Origin: Pararhodobacter aggregans
Lineage (GTDB): Bacteria > Pseudomonadota > Alphaproteobacteria > Rhodobacterales > Rhodobacteraceae
Assembly: GCF_003075525.1 (NCBI RefSeq)
Contig: NZ_QDDR01000002.1
Coordinates: 310,001 to 374,000, forward strand
DNA: 64,000 bases
Direction of reading: 5' to 3'
A program made the translations under genes and the position numbers. Below, in pieces: positions 25,817 to 35,094 of this stretch (positions are counted from its first letter, which is position 1; every line of letters starts with the position of its first letter). The notes below the pieces were generated by a model. The model was not told where the DNA came from. It saw only the letters and a list, made by a program, of their open reading frames with translations, and ran no database searches.

Positions 25817-26560
25817 ATGACGGGGCTATACGCGGAACGGGGCGGGCAGGGCGCGCGGCTGATCGTGCTTCTGCACGGGCTGGGGGCGACCGGGGCCGTC
25901 TGGCACGGCGTGGCGGCCGGGATCGAGGCGCAGGGCCACCGCTGGATCGCGCCGGATTTCCGGGGGCACGGGCGATCCCCCGCCGAGGGGCCCTACGGCT
26001 TCGGCGTCCATGCCGCCGATCTGGCGCGGCTGCTGGCGGCGGAGGATCCCTCGCAGGTCACGGTGCTGGGGCATTCCTTCGGGGGCGTGGTCGGGGCGCT
26101 CTGGGCCGGGGGGCTCTTTGGTCCGCCCCCGGCGCGGCTGGTGACGCTGGGGGTCAAGCAGGTCTGGAGCGCCGAAGAGATCGCCGGGGCGCAGGCCATG
26201 GCCGCCCGCCCGGGCAAGGTCTTTGCTACCGAGGCCGAGGCCCGCGAGCGTCATGCCAAGGTGTCGGGCTTGCTTGGCCTTGTCTCGCTTGGCGCCCCGG
26301 CGCTGGCGCGGGGGGTGCGGGCGGTCGAGGGCGGCTTCACCCTGGCCATGGCGCCCGGGGTCTTCGGCGCCGTTGGCCCCTCGATCGAGGCGATCCTGCG
26401 GGGCGTGCAGGTGCCGTTGCGGATGACGGCGGGTTCGGGCGATCCGATGGTGACGCTGGCGCAGATGCGGGCCATCGACCCCGGGGCGCTGCTGCTCGAC
26501 GGGCTGCCCCATAACGTGCATGTGGCGGCGCCGGAGAGGGTGCTGGCGCTTCTGGACTGA
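25817..26560 (+). CDS. Alpha/beta-hydrolase
   Basis: The 247-residue hydrolase has oxyanion-loop HGLGATG, the nucleophile elbow GHSFGG (Ser near residue 91) and a late catalytic His in LPHNVHVA. Likely an esterase or lactonase of small substrates. The gene lies 71 bp after ALDH 2, with AAGGGGGG before the start, and is the last gene of the run. It converges with the MFS gene, leaving 3 bp between the stops. Confidence 0.85.
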   Translation: MTGLYAERGGQGARLIVLLHGLGATGAVWHGVAAGIEAQGHRWIAPDFRGHGRSPAEGPYGFGVHAADLARLLAAEDPSQVTVLGHSFGGVVGALWAGGLFGPPPARLVTLGVKQVWSAEEIAGAQAMAARPGKVFATEAEARERHAKVSGLLGLVSLGAPALARGVRAVEGGFTLAMAPGVFGAVGPSIEAILRGVQVPLRMTAGSGDPMVTLAQMRAIDPGALLLDGLPHNVHVAAPERVLALLD

Positions 26561-26563
26561 GGC

Positions 26564-28213
26564 TCAGGATTCCACCGGCGGGCGGATATGGCCATCCTCG
26601 GGCCGGGCCTCGACCGCCGGATCGCGCACCAGATGGTAATGCAGGCGCAGCGGTACCGACGGGTCGATCAGCGCGCGCAGACGCTCGCTCATCTGCGCCT
26701 CGGAGACCGAGCGGCGCAGATGCATGCGCTGCATGTCGAGCCAGGTCGCGGTCTTGAACCGCTCGGTCCAGAGCTCGGGGTCCAGCATGTCGCGCGACAG
26801 CGTCCAACGCCGGGCGCCGCGCCGCAGCCGGGCCTGCCGCCTTTCGGCCATGGCGGCGAGGAAGGCCTCCTCATTGGCGAGGGGCACGCGGTATTGCGTC
26901 TCGCACAGGATCGGGCCGCTTTTCGGCAGGATGTCGAGCCGGGTCTCGGGCGCGGTCCAGGGCGCGTGGATATCGACGGTGGCGGCGTCGAAATCGCGCA
27001 GTTTCAGGACCAGCCCGGCGACGGCGCCAAGGCCCATGACCACGGCCGAGACGGTCAGGCTGAGCCTGAGCGACCCGTGATCGGCGATCAGGCCCCAGAG
27101 AAGCCCCCCGGCCGCGCTGCCGCCGAAGATCGAGGTCTGGTAAAGCGCCAGGCAGCGGCTGACGATCCAGCGCGGCGAGGACATCTGCACCGTGGTGTTG
27201 AGCGTCGACAGCGTGACCAGCCAGCAGGCCCCGGTCAGCATCGCCGAAAGGATCGAGAGCCAGAGCCACTGGCTTTCCCCAAGCCCGAAGGTGCCCAGCG
27301 CGAAGAACCCGAAACCCACCCGCACCCGCCATTCGGGGCTGAGGCGCCGCGACAGGCGGTTGGCGGCAAAGGCGCCGCCCACGGCGCCGAGGCCGAAGGC
27401 GCCCAGAAGCAGGCCGTAGGTCCGCGAATCCCCGCCCAGAAGGTCGCGGGCAACCAGCGGCATCAGCGCCATGACCGAGATGCCGGCGAAGTTGAAGATC
27501 GCGCCCCGCGCCATGACCACCAGCATGTTGGGCGACAGCGCGACGAAGCGCAGCCCGGCCAGGATCGCGGCGCCCACGGGTTCGGGCGGCAGGCCCGCCT
27601 TGCGCTCGCCCGCGGGCCAGCCACGGGCCACGAACACCACCCAGAGGTTGGCCACGGCATTGACGGCGAAGGCGGCGAAGGCGCCGACAGTCGCTACCAG
27701 CACGCCGCCCAGCGCCGGGCCCATGGTTCGCGCCAGGTTGAAGCCCACCGAGTTCAGCGCGATGGCCTGCGGCAATTGCGCCCGTTCGACGATTTCCGAG
27801 ACCATGCTCTGCCAGCCCGGATGGCTCATCGCCTTGGCGCTGCCGATCAGGAAGGTGAAGGCCAGAAGCGACCACGGTGAAAGCAGGTCCAGATAGGCGG
27901 CGATTGCCAGCACGGCCGAGACGAGGAACAGCGCCAGCTGCGCCCAGATGATGATGGTGCGCTTGCCGAAAGCGTCGGCGACGGCGCCCGCGGGCAGCGC
28001 GAACAGCATCATCGGCACGGCGATCGAAGTCTGCACCAGCCCGACCATCGACGGGCTGCCGCCGATCAGGGCCATCAGCCAGGCGGCGCCGACGCTCTGG
28101 ATCAGCCAGCCGAAGTTTCCGGCCAGCCCGGTCAGCCAATAGCCGCGATAGCGGCGGTTGGCGAAGGGGGCGAAGGCGGAGGGCGGCGCCTCGGGACGCA
28201 GGGTATCGGGCAT
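26564..28213 (-). CDS. MFS transporter with C-terminal soluble domain
   Basis: The protein is about 549 residues. Twelve helices (to about residue 415) match the DHA3/enterobactin-exporter-like MFS group, with FANRRYRGYWLTGLAGNFG at the start. A soluble domain of about 115 residues follows, of the kind found fused to this MFS group and thought to resemble antibiotic-biosynthesis monooxygenase folds. It probably exports small molecules. The start is uncertain: 28213 is chosen from the usual N-terminus, but an in-frame Met 12 codons upstream (28249) is possible. Confidence 0.82.
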   Translation of the reverse strand: MPDTLRPEAPPSAFAPFANRRYRGYWLTGLAGNFGWLIQSVGAAWLMALIGGSPSMVGLVQTSIAVPMMLFALPAGAVADAFGKRTIIIWAQLALFLVSAVLAIAAYLDLLSPWSLLAFTFLIGSAKAMSHPGWQSMVSEIVERAQLPQAIALNSVGFNLARTMGPALGGVLVATVGAFAAFAVNAVANLWVVFVARGWPAGERKAGLPPEPVGAAILAGLRFVALSPNMLVVMARGAIFNFAGISVMALMPLVARDLLGGDSRTYGLLLGAFGLGAVGGAFAANRLSRRLSPEWRVRVGFGFFALGTFGLGESQWLWLSILSAMLTGACWLVTLSTLNTTVQMSSPRWIVSRCLALYQTSIFGGSAAGGLLWGLIADHGSLRLSLTVSAVVMGLGAVAGLVLKLRDFDAATVDIHAPWTAPETRLDILPKSGPILCETQYRVPLANEEAFLAAMAERRQARLRRGARRWTLSRDMLDPELWTERFKTATWLDMQRMHLRRSVSEAQMSERLRALIDPSVPLRLHYHLVRDPAVEARPEDGHIRPPVES

Positions 28214-28339
28214 GGTGAGTCGGTGCAGATCGTCCGGCGGCCGCATCCTGCGCGGTCGGGGGCAGTCGATCACTTCGGGGCGGGGGATGCAATCGCCCCT
28301 GTGGTGGTTTGCCGCAGGGCGGGCCCGGTTTCGCGACGG

Positions 28340-29290
28340 TCAGACCGGGGCGATCTCGACCGTCAGGCGCTGGCGATAGGGGCGCTCCGGGCCGCAGAGG
28401 ATGCTGGGGAAGCCGGGGCGGTTCGGGGCATTGGGATAGCCCGAGGGCTCGATGCAGAGACCGGCGGCGGGGGCCAGCGGACGGCCGGGCAGGCCGCCCC
28501 CGGCGGGGCCCATGCCGTGCCCGGTATAGAGCTGGGCGCCCGGCTGGTCGGACCACATCCTGAGCCGCAAGCCATTGCCCGCGCTCAGTTCCGCGACCGG
28601 CAGCGCCGGGTCCCGTGTCGGGGCGAACAGCAGGAAATCGTCGGCCGGGGCCTTGGCGGGGGACAGCGGGCGGGCCCTGCGGTAATCGAGCGGCCCGCCA
28701 TCGACCGGATGGATGGCGCCGGTCATGATCCCCGCCGCGTCGCGGTCCAGCACCCGGTCGGCGTCCAGCCGCAGGCGCTGCCCCGCGATCCCGCCGCCCG
28801 CCAGCGCGTAGTAATTGTGCTGGGCCAGCGAGATCGGGGTCTCAGCCTCGGCCCTTGCCTGCATGTCCCAGGTGACGGCGTGATCCCTCAGCGTCACCGT
28901 GACGGTGAAGGTGACGGCGCCGGGGAAACCCATGGCGCCATCGGGCGAGCGATGGGTGAAGCGGGCGCGTTGCGGGCCGTCGGGTTCCAGCAGCCAGTCC
29001 ACCGCCCAGAGCCCGCCCGCGCCGCCGTGCAGCAGATGCTTGCCGTCATTGGCCTGCAAAAGCTGCGGCCCGCCCTGCCGGGGATAGCGCGCGTCGCCGA
29101 TCCGGTTCGCCACCCGGCCGACGATGGCACCCATGAACCAGCGGTTGCGGGCATAGGCGGCGGGATCGGCATAGCCCAGGATCACCGGCTCGGGCCGGCC
29201 GTTCAGGTCCACCCGCCAGTCCTGCATGGCGGCGCCGCGGCTCAGCAGGGTCACGCTGACCCCGCCGTCCCTGAGCACCACCTGCGCCAT
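28340..29290 (-). CDS. galM: Aldose 1-epimerase (galactose mutarotase family)
   Basis: The protein of 316 residues has mutarotase landmarks: GRVANRIG, the His pair around HLLHGG, the Asp segment DDFLLF and the catalytic Glu in GLCIEPSGYPNAPN. It interconverts alpha and beta anomers of free sugars. The ATG at 29290 is chosen because GAAGG precedes it; a GTG at 29305 is the alternative. It stands apart in function from the catabolic genes around it. Confidence 0.87.
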   Translation of the reverse strand: MAQVVLRDGGVSVTLLSRGAAMQDWRVDLNGRPEPVILGYADPAAYARNRWFMGAIVGRVANRIGDARYPRQGGPQLLQANDGKHLLHGGAGGLWAVDWLLEPDGPQRARFTHRSPDGAMGFPGAVTFTVTVTLRDHAVTWDMQARAEAETPISLAQHNYYALAGGGIAGQRLRLDADRVLDRDAAGIMTGAIHPVDGGPLDYRRARPLSPAKAPADDFLLFAPTRDPALPVAELSAGNGLRLRMWSDQPGAQLYTGHGMGPAGGGLPGRPLAPAAGLCIEPSGYPNAPNRPGFPSILCGPERPYRQRLTVEIAPV

Positions 29291-29382
29291 CTGCCCTTCG
29301 GCCACGCCCGCCTCCGCCCGCTGTTGCCGGACCTTAGCGCAGGGCCGCAGCGGGCTCCAGCCCGGGCAGGTGTCGCCTCTGC

Positions 29383-30540
29383 CTAAGGCGCGAGGCCGGT
29401 ACGGCGCAGGGGCCGCAGGAAGGTCTGGATGTCCGCTGCCAGCGCCTCGGGCTGTTCCATCGCCGCGAAATGGCCGCCCCGGGGCATCGCGGTCCAGTGC
29501 CGGAGGTCGGGATAGAGCCGCTCGACCAGCGAGCGCGGCGGGCGGATGATCTCACGCGGGAAGGCGGCAACGCCGGTCGGCACCGTGATCGGCCGGGGCA
29601 TGGGGAAGGGCCGCTGGCGGCGGGTGACATAAGGATGGAACGACGACCCGATGCAGCCGGTGAACCAATAGAGCGAGATCAGCCCCAGCATCCGGTCCAT
29701 GGACAACGCGCTTTCCACCTCGCCGCCGCAATCGGTCCAGCTTCGGAATTTCTCGAACATCCAGGCGGCAAGGCCCGCCGGGGAATCGCTGAGCGCATAG
29801 GCCAGGGTCTGGGGCCTGGTGCCCTGGATCCATTGATAGCCGGTCTCCTGCGCGGCGAAGACCTGCATCTCGGCGGCGTAGCGGGCCTCGTCCGGGGTCG
29901 GGTTTTCGATCGTCGCGGGATTGATCGGCAGCGCGGTCATGTTGAGGTGGATGCCGATCAGCCGCTCGGGCGCGTCATGGGCCATGCGGGCGGTGACGAA
30001 CGACCCCCAGTCGCCGCCCTGCGCGGCGAAGCATTCATGGCCAAGCTCGGTCATCAGCCGCAGGAACAGGGTCGAGATTTCCTCGATCCCGTAGCGCGGC
30101 CCGTTCGGCGCGAAAGAGAGCGTGTAGCCGGGCAGGGACGGGACAACCAGCGTCACCGCATCCGCCGGATCGCCCCCGAAGGCGGCGGGATCGGTCAGCC
30201 GGGGGATCAGGTCGAGGAATTCCAGCACCGACCCCGGCCAGCCATGCGACAGCAGCAGCGGCAGCGGGTCCGGCCCCTTGCCCGGCACATGCAGGAAATG
30301 CAGGTCCAGCCCGTCGATGGTCAGGCGGTAATTCGGCAGCGCGTTCAGCGCGGCCTCGGTCTGGCGCCAATCGTAGCGCTCGCGCCAATGGGTCATGGCG
30401 CGGGTCATGAAGGCGAGGTCGGTGCCTTGCGTCCAGCCCGTACCGGGCGCCTGATCGGGAAAGCGGGTCCGGGCAAGGCGGGCCTTGAGGTCAAGGATCT
30501 CGGCCTCGGGGATCTGCAGGGTGAAGGGGCTAGGGGTCAT
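29383..30540 (-). CDS. Epoxide hydrolase (EHN family)
   Basis: The 385-residue protein has the N-terminal epoxide hydrolase domain (about 1-110) and an alpha/beta-hydrolase core. The core carries the oxyanion HGWPGS, the nucleophile Asp in GGDWGS and a late His in GGHFAAMEQPE. It opens epoxides to diols through an alkyl-enzyme ester. The start at 30540 has GAAGGAG upstream. It lies 17 bp after the SDR gene at 30558 in the same direction, so the pair may convert epoxide to diol to ketone. Confidence 0.9.
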   Translation of the reverse strand: MTPSPFTLQIPEAEILDLKARLARTRFPDQAPGTGWTQGTDLAFMTRAMTHWRERYDWRQTEAALNALPNYRLTIDGLDLHFLHVPGKGPDPLPLLLSHGWPGSVLEFLDLIPRLTDPAAFGGDPADAVTLVVPSLPGYTLSFAPNGPRYGIEEISTLFLRLMTELGHECFAAQGGDWGSFVTARMAHDAPERLIGIHLNMTALPINPATIENPTPDEARYAAEMQVFAAQETGYQWIQGTRPQTLAYALSDSPAGLAAWMFEKFRSWTDCGGEVESALSMDRMLGLISLYWFTGCIGSSFHPYVTRRQRPFPMPRPITVPTGVAAFPREIIRPPRSLVERLYPDLRHWTAMPRGGHFAAMEQPEALAADIQTFLRPLRRTGLAP

Positions 30541-30557
30541 CCGGGGTCTCCTTCGGG

Positions 30558-31328
30558 TCAAAGACCCAGCGCCTCGCACTCGGCCATCGCCGAGAGGCCG
30601 CCGTCAAGGGCCAGCGCCTCGCCCTTGATCCAGCCGCTCTCGGGCGAGAGCAGGAAGGCCGCGACCGGGGCGATATCCGCGACCCGGCCCCTGCGGGCGG
30701 TCCGTGCGGCGTTCCGGGCGATGGACTCGGCGCTCTGCAGCCGCGCGAAATCTTCCAGCAGCGGGGTCTCCACCGCTGCCGGGCAGAGGGCGTTCATCCT
30801 GAGGTCGCGGGCGATCAGCGGCGCGGCGCTCTGCCGGGTCCAGAGGATCAGCGCCTCTTTCGACAGGGCATAGGCGCGCAGCGCGTCGATGCCCTCGCGC
30901 GCGCAGAAGCCCGCCACATCGTCATGCCACCCCAGCGCCAGCGCGGCCCTGGCCTGCGTCAGGTTCTCCCGCCAGGCGTGCCCCGCGCGGGACGCGATGG
31001 TGACCACCGCGCCGCCGGGGGTCAGGCGGTCCAGCACGGCCTCGGTCAGGTGTTTCAGCCCCAGCAGATTGACGCGGAGGAGCTGCGCCTCATTGCCCGG
31101 CCGGGGCGGCAGACCCGCGGAATTGACCAGCCCGTCCAGCGGCCCGGCGATGGCCGAGAGCACCCGGTCGATGCTGGCCGGATCGCCCTGATCCAGCGCG
31201 TGGCACTCGGCCCCCGGCAGACCGACCGGCCGCAGATCCAGCGCGACGACCTGATGTCCGTCCGCCAGCAACCGTTCGGCGATGGCCCGGCCGATCCCCG
31301 AGGCCGCGCCCGTGACGATGACCCGCAT
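30558..31328 (-). CDS. SDR-family alcohol dehydrogenase (3-alpha-HSD / coniferyl alcohol dehydrogenase-like)
   Basis: The 256-residue SDR has TGAASGIG cofactor motif, NSAGLPPR and the catalytic YALSK. The insert around ASRAGHAW and the GWIKGEALALDGG ending mark the subgroup of 3-alpha-hydroxysteroid and coniferyl alcohol dehydrogenases. It is a clear paralog of the SDR at 39866, sharing NxAGLPPR, ASRAG and the SKEAxILWT block. GGGAGGGG precedes the start. It diverges from the carboxyltransferase gene over 155 bp. Confidence 0.87.
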   Translation of the reverse strand: MRVIVTGAASGIGRAIAERLLADGHQVVALDLRPVGLPGAECHALDQGDPASIDRVLSAIAGPLDGLVNSAGLPPRPGNEAQLLRVNLLGLKHLTEAVLDRLTPGGAVVTIASRAGHAWRENLTQARAALALGWHDDVAGFCAREGIDALRAYALSKEALILWTRQSAAPLIARDLRMNALCPAAVETPLLEDFARLQSAESIARNAARTARRGRVADIAPVAAFLLSPESGWIKGEALALDGGLSAMAECEALGL

Positions 31329-31483
31329 GATACCCCTCCCTGTTGCCGCCCGATCCTAGGACCGGCGGCCGCCCCGCGACACGGGCGCGCGCGGGCTTGC
31401 CGCCAGGCGGCAAAGCCGTGGCTTGGCGCTTCGGCCCGGGCGCCTGGCTGCTAGGCTGGGGGCGACAATCAGGGGAGGGCTCC

Positions 31484-32977
31484 ATGCAGGTTCATTTCGT
31501 CGATACGACCTTCCGCGACGGCTCGCAGAGCCTTTGGGCCAGCGGCATGCGGTCGGGGATGATGGAGGCGGTCGCGGGCGACATGGACCGCGCCGGGTTC
31601 CGGGTCATCGAGGTTCCGGGAAATGCCATCTATTTCAAGAAGCTGGTGCGGGACCTGAAAGAGGACCCGTGGCGGCTGATGGCCCGGCTGGCGGACCTCA
31701 TGCCCAACACCACCAAGGCCTGCATGGCCAGCACGCTGAACCTCAACCTTTTCGGGGCGCCGACGCCGCTGGTGCTGGGGAAACTCTTCTTCAAGCGCCT
31801 CTACGAGCTGGGGGCGCTGCAACGGGCCCAGCTGATGAGCAACACCCAGGACCAGATCGCCCGCGATTTCGCCGACCTGTTCGGCGCCTACCGCGAGATC
31901 GGGATCGAGGTGGTGCCGGGCATCTGCTATTCCCTCTCGCCCCGCCACTCTGTCGACCATTTCCGCCGCAAGACGCGCGAGGTGGCGGCCTGGAAGCCCG
32001 AGGTCATCTATATCAAGGACGCGGGCGGGCTTCTGACCGTCGACCGGCTGCGCGAGATTGCGCCCGCGATCCTGGAGGAAGCGGGGACGATCCCGGTCGA
32101 GCTGCATTCGCATTGCACCACGGGCGAGGCGCCGATGGTCTATGCCGCGGCGCTGGAGCTGGGGATCGCCACGCTGCACACCGGCATCCCGCCCTTGGCC
32201 GAGGGCTCGGCCCAGCCCTCGGTCCTGCGCACGGCGCGGAATGCGATATCCGCCGGGCATGCGGTGGGGCTGGATCTGGACCGGGTGCAATCGGTCTCGG
32301 ACCGGCTGATGGAGTTCGCCCGGATCGACGGGATGCCCTTGGGCGCGCCCTCGGCCTATGACGCGGCGCAGTATGTGCACCAGATCCCGGGCGGGGTGAT
32401 TTCCAACCTGCGCCATCAGCTGGCCAGCATCGGTTTGCAGGACCGGCTGGAAGAGGTGATCGAGGAAACGGTGCGGGTCCGCGCCGACATGGGTTACCCG
32501 GTGATGATTACGCCCCATTCGCAATATGTCTGCACCCAGGCCGCGCTGAACGTGCAGGCGGGCGAGCGTTACAAGGTGGTGCTGGATGAACTCCTCCTGT
32601 TCGCGCGGGGGCGCTATGGCGAGGATTCGGGCTATCAGGACATGGACGAGGGGCTGCGCGACCGGCTGCTGGAAAACCCGCGCGGCAAGGAACTGGCCGC
32701 CAAGACCGACACCACCCCCCAGCGCGAGATGACGCTGGCCGAGGCGCGGGCGCTTTACGGCGGGGCCAATGTCTCGGACGAGGAGATGCTGCTCCGGGCG
32801 ATGATGCAGGGCCAGAGCGGCGATATCGAGGCGATGCGGGCGGCGGGGCCCTGGCGGCAGTATGCCGGGGCCGATCCGGTGATTTCACGGGTGATCGAGC
32901 GGTTCGGGGCCTGCAAGAGCCTGCGGCATCTGGAGATCCGGCGGGGGGATGACGCGCTGGTGTTGCAGCGGGGGTGA
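31484..32977 (+). CDS. Carboxyltransferase subunit of a biotin-dependent 2-oxoacid carboxylase (pyruvate carboxylase B / OadA-like)
   Basis: The 497-residue TIM-barrel protein starts DTTFRDGSQSLWA. It carries the carboxyltransferase Lys in YIKDAGGLLT, the metal His pair in ELHSHCTTG, and a C-terminal helical region from about 290. This is the layout of pyruvate carboxylase subunit B or oxaloacetate decarboxylase alpha without its biotin domain. It would pair with the biotin carboxylase and carrier encoded convergently at 33229-35062. The start at 31484 follows AGGGGAGGG. The acceptor (pyruvate or another oxoacid) is not settled. Confidence 0.85.
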   Translation: MQVHFVDTTFRDGSQSLWASGMRSGMMEAVAGDMDRAGFRVIEVPGNAIYFKKLVRDLKEDPWRLMARLADLMPNTTKACMASTLNLNLFGAPTPLVLGKLFFKRLYELGALQRAQLMSNTQDQIARDFADLFGAYREIGIEVVPGICYSLSPRHSVDHFRRKTREVAAWKPEVIYIKDAGGLLTVDRLREIAPAILEEAGTIPVELHSHCTTGEAPMVYAAALELGIATLHTGIPPLAEGSAQPSVLRTARNAISAGHAVGLDLDRVQSVSDRLMEFARIDGMPLGAPSAYDAAQYVHQIPGGVISNLRHQLASIGLQDRLEEVIEETVRVRADMGYPVMITPHSQYVCTQAALNVQAGERYKVVLDELLLFARGRYGEDSGYQDMDEGLRDRLLENPRGKELAAKTDTTPQREMTLAEARALYGGANVSDEEMLLRAMMQGQSGDIEAMRAAGPWRQYAGADPVISRVIERFGACKSLRHLEIRRGDDALVLQRG

Positions 32978-32983
32978 GGGGGC

Positions 32984-33220
32984 GGTGCGTGCAAGCACGC
33001 ACCCTACGGGATGGAACGCAAGGTGGGATGAAATCCCACCCTACGGGATCCAGGGATATCCCGCCCCGTAGGGTGGGGTTCCACCCCACCATGCAACCCC
33101 GCTTCGGAACGCCATCCCACCGCCCGTAGGGTGCGTGCTCGCACGCACCATTGACGGCCACACAAAGTGCGATGAAATCCCACCCTCCAGGGCGCCCGTA
33201 GGGTGGGGTTTCACCCCACC
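32984..33220. repeat. Array of REP-like palindromes with GTAGGGTG core
   Basis: Five clear units and one degenerate unit lie between two convergent genes. Each is a short hairpin GGTGSG...CSCACC joined to CCCGTA or TACGGG. Units: 32984-33010 and 33022-33047 in one orientation; 33065-33090, 33123-33149 and 33195-33220 in the other; a decayed unit near 33167-33188. Stems come in three variants (GGTGCGTGC, GGTGGGAT, GGTGGGGT), each self-complementary, so arms co-vary. The position between convergent stops is typical of REP-type elements. Confidence 0.85.
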
Positions 33221-33228
33221 ATCCGCCC

Positions 33229-34575
33229 TCACGACGCCATCAACCGATCCACCAGAACCGTGCTCACATCCCCCCGCGCGAAGGCCGCATCCGTCACGAT
33301 GCGCTGCACGAAGGGGATCGTCGTCTCGATCCCGCCGATCTCGAATCCGGCCAGCGCACCTTCCATCATCGCCAGCGCCTCGGCCCGGTCGCGGCCGTGG
33401 ACGATCAGCTTGGCGATCATCGAATCGTAGAAGATCGGCACCCGGTAGCCTTCGTAACAATGCGAATCGACGCGGATGCCCGGCCCCTCGGGCGGGGTCC
33501 AGCCGGTGATGCGCCCGGGGGTCGGACGGAAGCCTTGCGCCGGGCTCTCGGCATTCACCCGGGCCTCGATGGCGTGGCCGGTGAAGCGGATGTCCTGTTG
33601 CGAGAACGATAGCCGCTCGCCGTTCGCCACGCGGAATTGTTCCTGCACCAGGTCGATGCCGGTGATCATCTCGGTCACCGGATGCTCGACCTGGATGCGG
33701 GTGTTGACCTCGAGGAAATAGAAGCCCTCGCGCTCGGCATCGACCAGGAATTCCACGGTCCCGGCGCCGACGTAATCGATGGCCCGGGCCAGCGCGACGG
33801 CGGCCTGCTGCAAGCCTTGGCGCAGGGTGTCGGAGAGTTGCGGGGCGGGGGCTTCCTCGACCATCTTCTGATGCCGGCGCTGCGAGGAACAATCCCGCTC
33901 GCCCAGATGCAGCACGGTCCCGTGGCTGTCGGCCAGGATCTGCACCTCGACATGCCGGGCCTTGGCGACATAACGCTCGACATACATCGAACCGTCGCCG
34001 AAAGCCGCCTTCGCCTCGGCCGAGGCCGCCTGGAAGGTCTCGGCCAGTTTACCGAGGTCATGGACGATCTTCATCCCTCGCCCGCCGCCGCCCGCTGCGG
34101 CCTTCAGCATCACCGGCGCGCCGATCTCGCGCGCCTTGGCCAGCGCCTCATTGGCCGAGGCCACCTTTTCCGAGCCCGGCAGCACCGGGACCCCGGCGGC
34201 GAGGGCCACGCGCCGGGCCTCGATCTTGTTGCCCATGCGGGTGATGTTGTCGGGCGTGGGGCCGACGAAGGTCAGCTTTTCCTCGGCGCAGCGGCGGGCG
34301 AAATCGGCGGATTCCGACAGGAAGCCGTAGCCCGGATGCACCGCGTCGCATCCCGTCACCGAGGCCGCCATCAGAAGGGTCTCGATCTGCAGATAGCTTT
34401 TCGCCGATTCCGCCGGGCCGATGCAGAGCGTCCGGTCGGCCAGTCTTGCCGCGAGGCTGTCGCGGTCGGCGTCCGAGACGACCTGCACCGTTTCGATGCC
34501 CAGCGCCCGGCAGGCGCGGATGATGCGCACGGCGATTTCGCCGCGGTTGGCGATGAGGACCCGCTGGATGGCCAT
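33229..34575 (-). CDS. Biotin carboxylase subunit
   Basis: The 448-residue ATP-grasp enzyme has RVLIANRGEIAVRIIRAC, the glycine-rich ATP loop AAGGGGRGMK and EVNTRIQVEHPVTE, as in AccC and PycA. It carboxylates biotin on a carrier using ATP and bicarbonate. The gene lies 4 bp after the adjacent biotin carrier gene. Because the acetyl-CoA carboxylase accBC pair is normally separate, this set probably serves the oxoacid carboxyltransferase encoded convergently at 31484 (inference). Confidence 0.9.
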   Translation of the reverse strand: MAIQRVLIANRGEIAVRIIRACRALGIETVQVVSDADRDSLAARLADRTLCIGPAESAKSYLQIETLLMAASVTGCDAVHPGYGFLSESADFARRCAEEKLTFVGPTPDNITRMGNKIEARRVALAAGVPVLPGSEKVASANEALAKAREIGAPVMLKAAAGGGGRGMKIVHDLGKLAETFQAASAEAKAAFGDGSMYVERYVAKARHVEVQILADSHGTVLHLGERDCSSQRRHQKMVEEAPAPQLSDTLRQGLQQAAVALARAIDYVGAGTVEFLVDAEREGFYFLEVNTRIQVEHPVTEMITGIDLVQEQFRVANGERLSFSQQDIRFTGHAIEARVNAESPAQGFRPTPGRITGWTPPEGPGIRVDSHCYEGYRVPIFYDSMIAKLIVHGRDRAEALAMMEGALAGFEIGGIETTIPFVQRIVTDAAFARGDVSTVLVDRLMAS

Positions 34576-34579
34576 GGGC

Positions 34580-35062
34580 TCAGGCCTTTTCGATACGGAA
34601 CAGGGGTTGGCCGTATTCCACGACCGCCTCGTCGGCCACCAGCACCTCGACCACCCGGCCGGCCATGCCCGCGGGGACCGAGGTGAAGGTCTTCATCACC
34701 TCGATCAGGCAGATGGTCGTGTCCTTGGTGACCATATCCCCGACCTGCACGAAGGGCGCGGCGCCCTGTTCGGGCTTGGCGTAGTAACGGCCCATCAGCG
34801 GCGCGGCGATCACCTCGCCCGAGGCGGTGGGGGCCGGGGCAGGCGCAGGGGCAGGGGCGGCCCGCACGGCCGCTGCCGGGGCAGGGGCTGGCGCCGAAAC
34901 CGGGGGCGTCCGGGGCGCCAGCGGCGCTCCCTTGCCCAGCGTCAGCTGCAACTCGCCGAAATCGACCTTCATGTAGTCGACGCCCGAGCGGTCCAGCGCT
35001 TCCATCAGGCGCTCGATGCGCGTGAGATCCGCATCCGTCAGAAAATCCGCGGTGCCTGCCAT
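34580..35062 (-). CDS. Biotin carboxyl carrier protein
   Basis: The 160-residue protein has an AccB-like N-terminal region, a Pro/Ala linker (about 47-82) and a biotinyl domain (about 83-160). The biotin attachment site is the Lys in EVMKT. It carries carboxybiotin between the biotin carboxylase and a carboxyltransferase. It is transcribed ahead of the biotin carboxylase gene with a 4-bp gap. AccB-like N-terminus next to a pyruvate-carboxylase-like transferase is a mixed combination. Confidence 0.9.
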   Translation of the reverse strand: MAGTADFLTDADLTRIERLMEALDRSGVDYMKVDFGELQLTLGKGAPLAPRTPPVSAPAPAPAAAVRAAPAPAPAPAPTASGEVIAAPLMGRYYAKPEQGAAPFVQVGDMVTKDTTICLIEVMKTFTSVPAGMAGRVVEVLVADEAVVEYGQPLFRIEKA

Positions 35063-35094
35063 GTCATCCTCCCGTTTCGCATGCCCTCGGCCGA

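Noticed and set aside
32984-33220. CRISPR array
   Set aside because: Units are self-complementary hairpins of 26-27 bp in both orientations with irregular gaps of 11-45 bp, and no cas gene is near.
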